A DNA stretch of 64,000 nucleotides from Endomychus coccineus (taxonomy: Eukaryota > Arthropoda > Insecta > Coleoptera > Endomychidae). The translations under genes and the position numbers were made by a program. This document shows positions 45,306 to 56,790 of this stretch, piece by piece. Position 1 is the stretch's first letter. Every line of letters starts with the position of its first letter. The stretch is from positions 26,268,297-26,332,296 of the forward strand of contig OY294068.1 in assembly GCA_958510875.1 (NCBI GenBank), read 5' to 3'. The notes below the pieces were generated by a model. That model saw only the letters and a program-made list of their open reading frames with translations. It was not told the DNA's origin and ran no database searches.

Positions 45306-45379
45306 ATTTCGTTACGGTATTTGTTTTTTGTTTCTTCAGATTTTCGTTACGGTATTTGTCTTTTGTTTTTTTCTTGATT
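45306..45379. repeat. Two-unit tandem repeat
   Basis: ttcgttacggtatttgt occurs twice about 38 bp apart with T-rich spacers. Confidence 0.7.
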
Positions 45380-45714
45380 AGGTCGCCGCGCTCAAAGCCC
45401 ACGATAAAAGCTATATGCAATAGCTTAAAAAGATTTTCACAAGGGAATATAGACTTTCAGAACTATCTTTGTTGTCAATAGAAAAAGATCTACTCAAACT
45501 GTTATCTGAACTAATAGTCCAGTCTGTAAAGTGGGGAACTTATTAGCTTCGTTGTAGGAGGTCGAATCTGAAAAAAATTTTTCCATGCTGTTCTAAGGAC
45601 CATGAAGGTCATTTGTGACTACTGAGCGACTCTTCAATCCACCCCTATATGCTAGATTAACCCTATTTTCAACTCCATTTTTAAGATAATTTTTAATTTG
45701 TCAATAAATGAAAA

Positions 45715-46020
45715 TTAAGCCTCCAAAATGAGTTCTAGGAGGTTTTTTGGGTCGCTGAACACGAATCCGAGGACATTTCCCCGGAAAATTCATTCAATGG
45801 ACGGAAAATCGGTGAAATTTTTACGTGATCAGCGTTTCCTATGTAACAGTAGCGTATTTCAATCCAAAATAGCAAAAACCAGGAAAATTCGCGGAAAACT
45901 GTGGAAAACCGGAAAATAAAATCGAAACTATCGTGAAAAGGTCATTATAGGGATTTTTATGATCGCTGATTACGAATTTGCTAATTAAAAAGTTCAAAAA
46001 TATCATTTTCTGGAAAAACG
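45715..46020. repeat. Diverged family-E repeat
   Basis: Contains ggaggttttttgggtcgctg, cggaaaatcggtgaaatttt and gcggaaaactgtggaaaacc. These are like the ggaaaat/ccgg-rich sequence at 62850-63090 and 63790-63995. Non-coding. Confidence 0.5.
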
Positions 46021-46329
46021 CGGAAAATATCACAATAAATTCTTTTTTTTAATGTAATTTTTCGAGTGCTGTGTTGAGTTACGTTATACGCAAGTAAATC
46101 TAAGCAGTTCAATGTAAATAAGGTTTTATCAAGGACGAACCACTCTTTATCAGTATAAAATCAAATGATTTTTAACCAATAGTCAACACGTCACATTCTG
46201 ACATGTGGAAAAAAGAAACGCCCTTATCCACTAACAATACTATTGACATAATAAGATTCTTGACCCAGTATGAATTATATAAAAAATTCTCGGGAATTAG
46301 GTCACATTAACACTCTGTTATAAATGTTC

Positions 46330-46371
46330 GTCTTTACGTACGTTTCGGTCTCACGACCATCATCAGAAGAC
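46330..46371 (-). ncRNA. Hammerhead ribozyme, left end of PLE-A copy 4
   Basis: Same sequence elements as 820-861: stem I GTCTT/AAGAC, CTGATGA, GTGA-capped stem II, GAAA and palindromic ACGTACGT, all on the minus strand. Confidence 0.8.
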
Positions 46372-46615
46372 TTATTTTGTTAAAAAGGGGTTAACTAAAA
46401 CTAATTAGCACAAGCGTCCATATCGCACAATCTTCAATCAAAAAGCTCACGCCGTCGAAACGAACAGAACCACGAATAATCGAAAATTGTATCGTTAATA
46501 TTAAAGTATACATTTTTTTGTAACAAGAAACCACTGTTAAGTAATATTCTCATAATGTACAAACGCATATTGCTATGGTCTCAAAGCAACTGAAGTTCTA
46601 AGCTATTTGTTTCAG

Positions 46616-47602
46616 CTACCATTGCTAACCTCGTTATGGAATGCCTAGAGGAATCTGTTATAAATTCATTAGATTTTCAGCCTGTATTCTTTAAACGGTA
46701 TGTAGATGATTGCCTTATGTGTGTTCCCAACGATAAAATTCAATATGTGATTAATAAATTTAACAATTTCCATTGTAAACTTCAATTCACTTGTGAAATA
46801 GAAATAAACAATAACATTAATTTTCTAGATATGACCATTAGGCATGATGCAGATGGAAAAATAAAAACTTCTTGGTTTACTAAAGAAGTCTGGTCTCAAC
46901 GTTATCTTCATTTCAATTCCGTTGCACCAGCTTGTTATAAAAAAAGTGTCATAAACAGCCTCACAGACCGCGCGGTAAAATTATCCCACGCAGAGGACCG
47001 TCCCAAAAATTTAAAAATTGTTCGTAATGCATTGGAAATGAATGGCTACCCAAAAACTTTCTACAATCCTATCATTAAAGAGAGAATAAACAAAATCTAT
47101 AATGGTTCTTCTTATAAAAATAACATAACAAGTAATACAGACAATTATATAACTTTACCATACATTCCGGAGACCTCAGAAAAAATTAAGAAATGTTTGA
47201 AAAAGTACGATATAAATGTTGCGCATAAACCTACTAACTGTGTTGGGAAATATTTCTCAAATCTAAAACCTGTAATACCTAAAGATAAACAAACCCACAC
47301 AGTATATAAATTGAATTGTTTAGATTGTGATGGAACTTATACTGGAATCTCTAAACAATATTTACAAAAAAGAATGTACGCCCATAAGTATAGCACAAGA
47401 AATAATAACTTAGAAAATTCCACCGCCCTTGCTAAGCACTGTTTTGATTATAACCATCAATTTGATTACAAAAAGTTAATATTTTAACTAAAGAAACCAA
47501 TTATTATAAAAGATCTATCCTGGAGATGATTCACATAAAAAGGGATTCAAATTCTGTAAATCATAGGAATGAGTCAGATTTATACTAACTTGATTAATTA
47601 AA
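46616..47602 (+). pseudogene. PLE-A RT (C-terminal half), linker and GIY-YIG, near-intact frame
   Basis: An 852-bp open frame (from 46636) holds FFKRYVDDCLMCVP (catalytic YVDD), NINFLDMTIRHDADGKIKTS, the full linker FYNPIIKERINKIYNGSSY and YIPETSEKIKKCLKKYDINV, and the GIY-YIG domain HTVYKLNCLDCDGTYTGIS to CFDYNHQFDYKK. One missing base near 47475 shifts the last 40 codons (KETNYYKRSILEMIHIKRDS). The first RT motifs, including the first catalytic Asp, were never copied, so the protein cannot polymerise. The nuclease half might fold. Confidence 0.88.
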
Positions 47603-47982
47603 ACTCTTGCAAATTCCTACATACGTCTTTATAATGTTAAAAGTATATTTTAGGAAGAACGCTTAAAGTAAACTAAATTCCAATGCAGGTCTAAAACCTT
47701 TTTAAGTACGTCATAAATCTACATCTGGGTCGTGTTATTACAAACAAATAGCTTAGAACTTCAGTTGCTTTGAGACCATAGCAATATGGGTTTGTACATT
47801 ATGAGAATATTACTTAACAGTGGTTTCTTGTTACAAAAAAATTTATACTTTAATATTAACGATACAATTTTCGATTATTCGTGGTTCTGTTCGTTTCGAC
47901 GGCGTGAGCTTTTTGATTGAAGATTGTGCGATATGGACGCTTGTGCTAATTAGTTTTAGTTAACCCCTTTTTAACAAAATAA

Positions 47983-48024
47983 GTCTTCTGATGATGGTCG
48001 TGAGACCGAAACGTACGTAAAGAC
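47983..48024 (+). ncRNA. Hammerhead ribozyme, right end of PLE-A copy 4
   Basis: GTCTT 47983-47987 pairs with AAGAC 48020-48024. CTGATGA, the GTGA-capped helix, GAAA and ACGTACGT are intact. Predicted cleavage is after A48019. Confidence 0.8.
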
Positions 48025-48089
48025 GAACATTTATAACAGAGTGTTAATGTGACCTAATTCCCGAGAATTTTTTATATAATACTATTGAC

Positions 48090-48253
48090 GCACAGATGAT
48101 CTTGCACCTATCACCATCAGAGCAAACCGAAGTAGAAGGCAAAATATGTCTTTCTTGAGAAATGGTGTGACCAGTATTTAAAATATGTTCTGCTATTGCT
48201 GATTTTACACTATTATTTTCTCTATATGGGAAAATGTTCTTTATACTTAGTTA
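48090..48253 (-). pseudogene. PLE-C GIY-YIG C-terminal fragment
   Basis: The minus frame reads LSIKNIFPYRENNSVKSAIA, EHILNTGHTISQERHILPS, the SAxAEH...TGH end of a PLE nuclease. It lies between PLE-A copy 4 on the left and a mariner on the right. Its N-terminal part resumes at 49127. It belongs to a PLE family different from PLE-A. Confidence 0.7.
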
Positions 48254-49126
48254 TACAAGGGCAGAGTGAAAAGTCCCTGAAAAATAAAACAGATAGAGCC
48301 ACAATCGAAAATTTCATTCGTGATGTACCATCTTTAACTAGAACGCATTAAAATTTTCGGACTGATATGTCATTCAGTTCTGTTTTGACACCCATCGAAA
48401 GCAAGCAGCCTTGAAGATTTTTGTAAACACGCAAAAAAAAAGTGAATTTCGCGTATTGATTAAACATTATTTCTTGCGTCGAAAAAGCATTACGACTTCT
48501 CACCATCGATTGGAACGATTCACAAGTGGTTTACTGATTTTCGTTGTGGTGGTATGACCACAAAGGACGCTGAACGTTCTGGTCGTCCAATAGAGGTTAT
48601 AACGCCAGAAATCGTCGAAAAAATCCATGGTATGATATTGGACGATCGGCGAGTTAAAGTGCATCTCAACCAAACGGGTACGGAACATTTTGCATAATTT
48701 TTTGAATATGAGAAAGCTATCTACCAGATGGGTGCCGCATTTGCTCTCTGTTGACAACAAGCCTGACTGTGTCACAACTTCAATGGAGTGTTTGGCAAAG
48801 TTCATGCGAAACATGGATCCATCACTACACACCAGAGACCAGAGAACAGTCGCAACAGTGCTGGCGAATCGATGCCGAGAAAGGCCAAACTGGGTTTATC
48901 GGCCCATAAAGTCATGGCGACAGTTTTTTGGGATGTACGATCACTGGCGTATATTATGCAGAGCTGTTGGATCGATTCGACGCCGATTTGAAGCGAAAGC
49001 GGCCGCATTTGGCATAGAAAAAAGTGCTCTTCCACCAGGACAACGCAAGCTTGAAGAATAAGTCATCGCTGAAACAAATGCCTATTTTGAAGGATAGCCG
49101 AAATCGTATTATTTGGAAGGGATCGA
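48254..49126 (+). pseudogene. mariner transposase copy 2, inserted in PLE-C
   Basis: Starts with the mariner end tacaagggcagagtgaaaag after TA. Across frames it shows HYTPETREQ/TWIH debris, SFLGC, TGVYYAELLDRFDADLKRKR, PHLA and VLFHQDNA (second catalytic Asp). The KVIAETNAYFEG end follows, and the 3' inverted repeat is missing after 49126. Frameshifts are numerous. The same mariner family as 17385-18408. Confidence 0.85.
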
Positions 49127-49364
49127 AAAATATTCCTTTTAGTTTGACCCTATAGCATGTTGAACATGACTCGCAATTGATTGTGTAAACTCCAGATTTG
49201 TCGACGTCATAAAGTTCATCAAAGTTGATGATACATAGTTTGAACGTCCTAATCTTCTTTCCAATTCTTTGAACAGCAAGCTGTATACTTGTGGCTAAAC
49301 CATTATGCAATATCATCATCTCTATTGATATATTATCCAGGGAAGAAAGAAAGGAGGTAGACAT
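49127..49364 (-). pseudogene. PLE-C GIY-YIG N-terminal fragment
   Basis: The minus frame contains RIGKKIRTFKLCIINFDELY, DVDKSGVYTINCESCSTCYR, the nuclease start preceded by the usual KSGVY. It and 48090-48253 are the two halves of one nuclease split by the mariner. Confidence 0.65.
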
Positions 49365-49399
49365 GTATGCTTCGGTGTTTTCAACACTCAGAAAGAAGT

Positions 49400-51090
49400 T
49401 CTGGAAACTGTAATGTTAACATAACCTGGAGGAATCAATGAATGGTTTTCATATCTGGTGTGCCAACGAAGCAGGGACCATACCACAGTATTTAATTGAG
49501 GTTTTGGTTTATGCAAATCAATTGAATTTCAGTTTAATGAAATCAAATGAATCCTTCCGAAAGCTATTCTTTGACGATGGCTTAAAATTAATTCAATATT
49601 CTCTACCTACTTACTTGGAACTTTAATTTTACGGAATCTGATCTGGGTCGTATGGATTTAAATAAAGATGAGAGTGAAAAGTTGTAGTTAGATTAGGATA
49701 AGAAGTGTTTACATTTATGTATTGTCAACTTTCAAACAGTAGTTTGTAAGTATTTCTGTCTTAACACACTGAACGCAACATTCACGTAACCGATAGAGGA
49801 TGCCAATCTTGAACTGGCGATAATCCAACTGTTATGCGTACGACAGTGATGAAAGTACAGGAATTGCTCCCAAAAGCCGTTGAAGCTTTGAATTCTGCAT
49901 GTGAGACTGAGCCACATTATAACATATTATAGCAGGAATTCCAATCCATATATTCCTAGGAAATCTCTTTCCCCATTGTTGTATTACTGTTGATAATAGA
50001 CTATCGCTGTGTTCGCGTCATGTCTATATCTAATTAGCAATTTTGGTAACAAGTCAAGAAAGTTGCTCTTATATAATGGAGTAATAGCCCGCAATATTTT
50101 CTCCATGTCGTCTTTGATAAGTCGATCATGGATCACAAGCCAACAGTATTCTCAATTTTCCTCTACGAACCATCATATTTTATTATTAGAAATCGAATAC
50201 CATTTTTGCATTAGTATTGCAAAAAAAAAAACGAGTTCAAGTGGAAATTAATTTTTACAAATCTTGAATAGTTAATGTTCAAAGTCTCATCTGGGAAAAG
50301 CACCGAGTAATACTGTCCATGTGGAGATTCTGGCGATATGTTGGGCATGGGCTGTATGGAAAGGTATGGCTCCATAGGACGTTTTCTGCCAGATACAAGC
50401 ATGTTTGGCCACAACTGAACCCATCAGCTTACGTTATCATAAATGATCCTTGATTTATCTCATCTCCAGATTTACTTCAAGAGAGGGCAAGAGTACAAAA
50501 TACAGAATATAATATGTGCTTACTACCGGTTATCTGGACTAATGGAGCAGATGGCTACCCAATATATTCTGGGGATGAATTCAGAAATCATGCCTACAAT
50601 CACCATTCACTACCGACTCTTCAATAGACTACTGAGAGCGATAATGATAATAATAAGCTTTTCTTTCATATATTCAAAATGCTCTTTGTTCAATTATCTT
50701 GAAACTAGAAATATATCAATTCTTTCGTTGTAAATAGCTATTGTTCACTGGAGCAGTAACAATAAACTGATAAAGTGACTGTGGTGCGGTAATACCTTGT
50801 GATTCCTGACATTGAATGTCCTGGGGACGACGTTCTCACGAGGTGGAGGTAAGATGCGTTTAGCACGACTCCGAACAAACTTTCATCCAATAAGGTGTTT
50901 ATCGCTTCATTAAAACAACAGCAAAATTGCATAAATTTTATTCTACATGTAAATATATTTAAAAACAAAAATATTGAAGGTGTACATTTTTATTTTATTT
51001 GTATAATTGCTATAAATGCTGGAAGATAAGGGTCGCTGTTATCAAAATTTCCTTGTCTAAAGAAATAACGGAAAATGATCCGCAAAAGGC
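49400..51090. other. Region without recognisable gene
   Basis: Open frames of 60-100 codons on both strands have no motif. No paired repeats are found before the minisatellite. Confidence 0.4.
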
Positions 51091-51096
51091 TCTGAA

Positions 51097-51578
51097 AGAT
51101 CATATCAGATTGGAATTGAATAATTCGCAGTCTCAAGCTTTGAGAAGATTCTTAACCAGTTATCATTCTCCTTCACGCTGATGCAACTTCAATAGCGAAT
51201 GGAGTCCAATTGCAACTTTTATGATTAGTGTTTTCTGATAATAACGTAGAATTCTCCAAGATCATATCAGATTGGAATTGAATAATTCGCAGTCCCAAGC
51301 GTTTAGAAGATTCGTAAGCAGTTATCATTCTCCCTCACGCTGATGCAACTTCAATAGCGAATGGAGATCAATTGCAACTTTTATAATTAGTGTTTTCTGT
51401 AAAAAAGTATAATTCTGAAAGATACCAGATTGGAATTGAATAATTCGCAGCCTCAAGCGTTGAGAAGATTCGTAACCAGTTATCATTCTCCCTCACGCTG
51501 ATGCAACTTCAGTAGCGAATAGAGTCCAATTGCAACTTTTATAATTATTAGTGTTTTCTGATAATAAAGTACAATATG
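51097..51578. repeat. Minisatellite, three units of about 161 bp
   Basis: Units start at about 51097, 51259 and 51419. They share ggaattgaataattcgcag, ttatcattctcc and tcacgctgatgcaacttca. Units 2 and 3 differ from unit 1 by scattered substitutions and small gaps. Confidence 0.92.
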
Positions 51579-51579
51579 T

Positions 51580-52750
51580 GCCAAAACTGTATCGTCATTT
51601 GCTTGATGATTGATAATAAACTATCTCTGCTTTGAAGTATGTTTCTCTCACAACTTCATTTTGATCAGGTTTTCAAGAAATCTCTCTAAGATTTATGGTA
51701 CTATTTGCAAAAAGTGAGGTAGGTACTTGGCGTAAATCTAAGCAGCAATGATGTTCTTGTTTATTATTATGATTGAATCGGAACAGAGGAAAATCTTCCA
51801 TATTTTGTATATTCCATCATTATTGCTATTGCCAATATTTTATTGTTGTCTAAAATATACGGAGTATTTATATAGGGAACAAATCAATTCAATAAAATTC
51901 AGTGATAATATACAATTATAAATTTTATTACGGTTTCATGATAAAAATACATCTCATACACGTATCATAAAGAATCAAATTATACTTAAAACTAGTTACA
52001 TTGACGGAACCCGAAAATTCAGCACCACAACCAATATTACCTACTAAAGCTACACGTCATGCAACGAAACATTCATAGTGTAAATGGAAAAATGTATGAC
52101 GTAACGCTTTAGATGTAATAAATGAAATCAGGAACATCTCAATAAAATTATTGCCATTTCATTGTAAAAAGGGACATATCAAAATCTTCACGACGCAACA
52201 ACACATATCGATAAGTCGATAAGCCTTGTGATTTTCTTTATTGGAAATAAAATCTTTCAATTCTGAAAGTCTGAAAATGCAATAATAAAGTTTAATAGTT
52301 TTGAAGGAAGAATGTATACATTATTTCGACACTTTTGTGAAATATCCAGAAATGACTACAATTTGATAGTTACATAATATTAATTTTCACATAAATTTTA
52401 ATATACTGGTTTATTCTGAACATAACATTCATTCGTCTTGCTGTGGTTACCGATACTCATTCCGATATTTTTAATTGCAATAATTTATTCACATGATCTT
52501 TGTGGAGAAGTTTACAACCATTTTCAATTTTATTGCTATTTAAAAGGATTCTATCAACTGGGAACGGCAAATTAGCATAACATTTCAATAGAATAGAATA
52601 GAACAATTTATTCATGCTAAATACCAAATATTGGCTTACATTCGTCAAGATAAAATAGAAAAAAAATTCAAAATTATGATAGAATAAAGAAGAATAAAAA
52701 GTTAATACGTATCAAAGCAGAACTGAAAATTTTAAAAATTCCTGAAAAGT
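51580..52750. other. AT-rich region without recognisable gene
   Basis: Only short unassigned frames. A tagaatagaatagaa short repeat lies at 52588-52602. Confidence 0.4.
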
Positions 52751-52759
52751 GTAAAAACA

Positions 52760-53335
52760 ATGTTCAGTAAGAAATTTTGTAACAACCTTCGAAAAATTGT
52801 CGAGTGGGAGCTCTCTAATCAGTAGTGATAGTTTATTGAAAAAAGTTGGACCCCAGTAATTAACGCTATTTCTGCTACGTTTTATGCGGTGATATCAATA
52901 TGTTAATTATATTTCGTTCTAATGTTGATACAGTGCATATCACATCGAGTAGAATATTCGTTATATTTATTAGACAATGCTGAATGTAAATGCAAGGAAG
53001 AGACATAACTTTTAGGTAAGGCATGCTTACAGTCTTGTCGGTAAAGCAGGCTTTTTATAACCCTAATTGCTTTACGCTGAATCTTGAAAACGTATTTGCT
53101 GAGTGACCCCAGGCTAAAATACCTTAACTAATTTCCGGGTGTATTACATCAAAATAAGTTGTGAGCATTACATTAACAGATAGAATTTTGTTTAAGTTTC
53201 TTAGCACGTAAATTCCTTTAGCAGCTGGCGAAACAACTTGTTCACAATATTTCCTCCAAGTCAATCCTTTATCTAATAGTAATCCAAGAAATTATATATA
53301 TTCACAATTGTTAGAGTTCGATATTTGACTCAAGG
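52760..53335 (-). pseudogene. LINE ORF2 C-terminal region, third family
   Basis: From 53335 on the minus strand: LLLDKGLTWRKYCEQVVSPA, AKGIYVLRNLNKILSVNVML, GILAWGHSANTFSRFSVKQL and YLKVMSLPCIYIQHCLIN. This is the palm-thumb and C-terminal region of a LINE RT (WGxS and LPCLYI-type blocks). Broken by stops. No catalytic block remains. Confidence 0.8.
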
Positions 53336-53404
53336 AAAAATAAAATGGTCCATATTTTTTCGAGAAACAACAGAATAGAGAGGACGTATCTGTAACTGTT
53401 ACTG

Positions 53405-53817
53405 GTGAACGATACCTGTAAATGTCAAGGGATTATGCAATTCCACAGTTGCAAAACGAGCACGAAGGAATTGAAAACATGATTTTTATGCAGGATGGAG
53501 TACCTCCGCACATTTACCGACCAGTTGAAGAAGTGTTAACTGCGATTTCTCAAGATCGTGTTATAAGCAGACATTTTGCAAATTCATGGCCACCAAGATC
53601 ACCTGACCTTAACCCAGCGGATTACGGGCAGTGGAGTTATTAAAAAAAATTGGTGTTTAGAAGACGGCCAACAACGCTGCAGAAATCAAAGGACAGTATC
53701 AGAGAGCAAATTCATGCAATTCAACCAGAAATGTTGAATAGTGCTGTATACAATTTGGAGGAACGGTTGGTAATTTTACAACAACAAAATGGTGGTCATA
53801 TCGAGCATTTGCGGTAA
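53405..53817 (+). pseudogene. Tc1/mariner-type transposase C-terminal fragment
   Basis: Reads MIFMQDGVPPHIYRP (second catalytic Asp), FANSWPPRSPDLNPADYGQW (third catalytic Asp, 41 residues later), a TAA, then KKLVFRRRPTTLQ, IREQIHAIQPEMLNSAVYNL and NGGHIEHLR with a normal stop. Related to, but distinct from, the element at 56158. The N-terminal half is absent. Confidence 0.8.
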
Positions 53818-53829
53818 CTACGGTTTGAC

Positions 53830-54990
53830 ATCAGAAATTCCATTACATAAGCAACTAGATTCTATTTACTTTTTGTTAATAATTTGATTTGTTAGAAATA
53901 TATAATAAATAACCTTGTATAATAAAACATTCTTTCTCAATAATAAATTCAATAGTTGGAACTAAATGAGTTAGGATTAGAGTGCATTAAATTTTAAAAG
54001 TTGATAAATTTACCTATATAAGAAACAATTGAAAAAAGAGAATTTTCGCATTTTATTTTAATAGTAAAGGTTCACAACTTTCACAGAAATTGATTAAGAA
54101 AATAGATTCCCAGTGTTTCTGCCCTACCGTTTTGTTTCGTTCTCTAGAAGTAATTACGAAATATTTTTGTTCCTCAATTTTTACAGTTTATTTGAATAGT
54201 GAATGTTTACAATGCTCGTAAGAATTAATTAAGAAAATAGATTTTCAGTGTTTCTGTACTGTCGTTTTACTAGGTTTCGTTCCCTAGAAGTAATTAAAAC
54301 ACTAATTATTCATTTAATCAATTTCTTCAACTTGTTCAAAATAAAAAACTTAATTCAAATAACAAATTTCCCATTATTTACGTAAATATATTAACAGAAG
54401 AATAAATAGTATACTTCCGTGATATAAAATTACCCATTGTAATTTACAAGATAATATGTTTTTGTTTCAACGTATAAGTAACATGCCGTTATTATTTTAT
54501 TGCGTAGCAAATGGCATTTTGTTTCCTGAAAGCATTAAAAACAAATTACTCGTTCAATTGATAATTCTACTTGTTTGACTAACAAATTTTACGATGTTCT
54601 GTAAATATTATTACGGATCAAACACTTCCAAGAACTGTATAATCCGTTGTTATTGAAATCGCTTAGGCTTAACTTAATTTGATAAGATACTATAAGTTGT
54701 ATGTTTTTTATCGATGACAACCTATCAATTACTTGATGTAATTAGTCTCCTTAATATTATATATTCATGTACGAATTAGCATTCTGTGATAACGAATACA
54801 CCATATTATAATAGGACCGGTGCATTTATATCATTGTACAAAAGTACGTTGACAATGTTCTTTTCGCATAATATTTATAAATTCATAATATATCAATCCC
54901 GACGCTTGCCCAGTCAAAGTAACTAGTAGTTTTCAATAATTTTATGAAAAATTAATGAATTGGATAAACCTTTATGAAAACAACATTTTC
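53830..54990. other. AT-rich region without recognisable gene
   Basis: Two diverged copies of a 110-bp block (ttcccagtgtttctg near 54108 and ttttcagtgtttctgta near 54243) sit in tandem. Nothing else is evident. Confidence 0.4.
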
Positions 54991-54994
54991 TATA

Positions 54995-55628
54995 TACTAG
55001 GGCAAGGTGAAAAGTTAAACAAGAAATGATTTATTTGGTCAAATCTTATTTTATTTCTCAACATTTCTAATTTTTCAAAATAATACGATTTCGGCAATCC
55101 TTCAAAATAGTCGTTTGTGTCAACGATGACCTCTTCGTTGGAGCCAAATCTCTTTTTGTCGAGCCATTTCTTCGAATTTGGAAATAGATAAAAATAAATG
55201 CGGCCGCTTTCGCTTCAAATCGGCGCCGAATCGATCCAACAGCTCTGCATAATATACGCCGGTGATAGTTTTGCCCTTTTCAAGGTAATCGATATGGACG
55301 ATACCGTGTGCATCCCAAAAAACTGTTGCCATGACTTTGTTGGCTGATAGACCCACTTCGGTCTTTTTCGACTTCGATTCGCCAAGACAAGTCCACTGTT
55401 TCGACTGTTCTTTGGTCTCTGATGTGTTGTGATGGATCCATGTTTTGTCCATGATTACGAAACGGCACAAAAACTCCTTCTATTCGCGCTTGAACATCGA
55501 AAAATTAGAAAAACCTTGGACGAAGTGTATCGGGCAACAAGGAGATTATGTTGAGAAATGAAAGAAGTTTTGACCAAATAAATCATTTCTTGTTTCATAT
55601 TTCATGGACTTTCCACCTTCCCCTCGTA
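54995..55628 (-). mobile_element. mariner copy 3 with two inverted 3' ends
   Basis: TA flanks both sides (54993-54994, 55629-55630). Both ends are the 3' end of the transposon: each reads inward through tttatttggtcaaa and ctcaacat into transposase C-terminal codons (KCIGQQGDYVEK on the plus side at the right end). The middle (55120-55470, minus) encodes MDKTWIHHNTSETKEQSKQW, VMATVFWDAHGIVHIDYLEK, YYAELLDRFGADLKRKRPHL and a jump to FEEMARQKEIWLQRR. DE of DETW is DK, and the other catalytic Asps are deleted. Confidence 0.85.
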
Positions 55629-55639
55629 TATGGGGTAAA

Positions 55640-56155
55640 ACGGCGATATTTAAAAGAATCACTCGTGTACAATGTAATTTCTCAAGGCCAATTCCCCTAA
55701 ATATGTTTCGTTAGATAATATTTTGCTCGCATATCTTAAATTTTGTTCAAAATACTTGTCTTTGAGCCAAGGAAAACTTCTACTTACTAAATCGAAGGAG
55801 AATTGATTCAGGAAATGTTTGGAAAGAAACCGAGATAACTACAACTGGGTTTGTGAGGCGTGAATTGCACATCAAAAACATTTTTCCTCAATATTATAAT
55901 TGGTCGATTTTCGGAAAACTAATATAAATTTAAAACTACTAAGCCTTAGCGAATTCATAGGTTCCAAAGAAACGGATCTTCGTATATTTGGGATATTTTA
56001 AAATTTTCACCACCAAAGAATTTGACATTAGAATTGACTAATTAATTCAGTAATTGTTTGATTAACTTCAAACTTTTGACGCTATATAGTGTTAGTGTTA
56101 ATATGATTCTATTAGTCCACCGGAATTAGGAGTTTTGATCGAAGTTATTTGATTG
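55640..56155. other. Spacer without recognisable gene
   Basis: AT-rich sequence. I found no domain or repeat pair. Confidence 0.4.
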
Positions 56156-56157
56156 TA

Positions 56158-56659
56158 CAGAGTGGTCCAAATTGGACACTTTTGATAGGAAACACCAATT
56201 TCTAGAGAAGCTAGAGAAAAACTAGCCTACATGTTACGAGGTCGATTTTTGAGAGAAAATGAATGCCGAAAACCGCACTTTGATATCTTGACTTGTTGAA
56301 AAGATGCAAGGTGTTTTTCAATTTTGTGCATTTCTGACCCACCCCCGTAACTTGTTTATTTATGAATATTTCTGATTTCTGTGAAAACATTCTTGAGACA
56401 CTTTTTTGAAAGGAATCTAATGGTGTTCCTTGTTTTTTATTGAAAAATATGGTTTTGAAGTTATGACATAAACTTGTATTTTTTCTCATGGACCACCTGT
56501 ATATTTTTACATATTCGTGTTTGAAATAAAATTGTCTTTTCAAATATATAAAATAGTTGCTACTTCTCTTTCAAAACATTTATTTTGTGGCTGTTTTCGA
56601 CTTATTTTAGATGAATAATCAAAATCTGGGTTGCCATCCCTGAACACGAAACAAAATAC
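56158..56659. repeat. Left long terminal inverted repeat
   Basis: Pairs with 57952-58444. Contains the transposase's upstream region up to about 130 bp before the ATG, so promoter signals are probably inside or just after it. Confidence 0.85.
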
Positions 56660-56790
56660 CTTAGCAACTACAGTCTATGCGTACTGTCAAACAATTATTA
56701 ATAATTGCAGTTTGCTTTACAAGTTTAGTGTGCTTCTTTGAACTGAGTTTTGAACTTACGACAATATTTTTATCTTCCTGTTAATTCAAA

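Larger units (their letters stand above)
46248..48077 (+). mobile_element. PLE-A copy 4 with inverted ends and 12-bp duplication
   Basis: Left 46272-46611 is the reverse complement of right 47739-48078, each with an intact hammerhead. A 24-bp one-sided tail lies at 46248-46271. The 12-mer aatactattgac flanks both sides (46236-46247, 48078-48089). Between the ends a 5'-truncated PLE body starts inside the RT at ATIANLVMEC. It seems the most recent coding copy in the window. Confidence 0.92.

Noticed and set aside
48500..49035. Minus-strand frames of 77-110 codons
   Set aside because: They are shadows of mariner copy 2, which reads on the plus strand.
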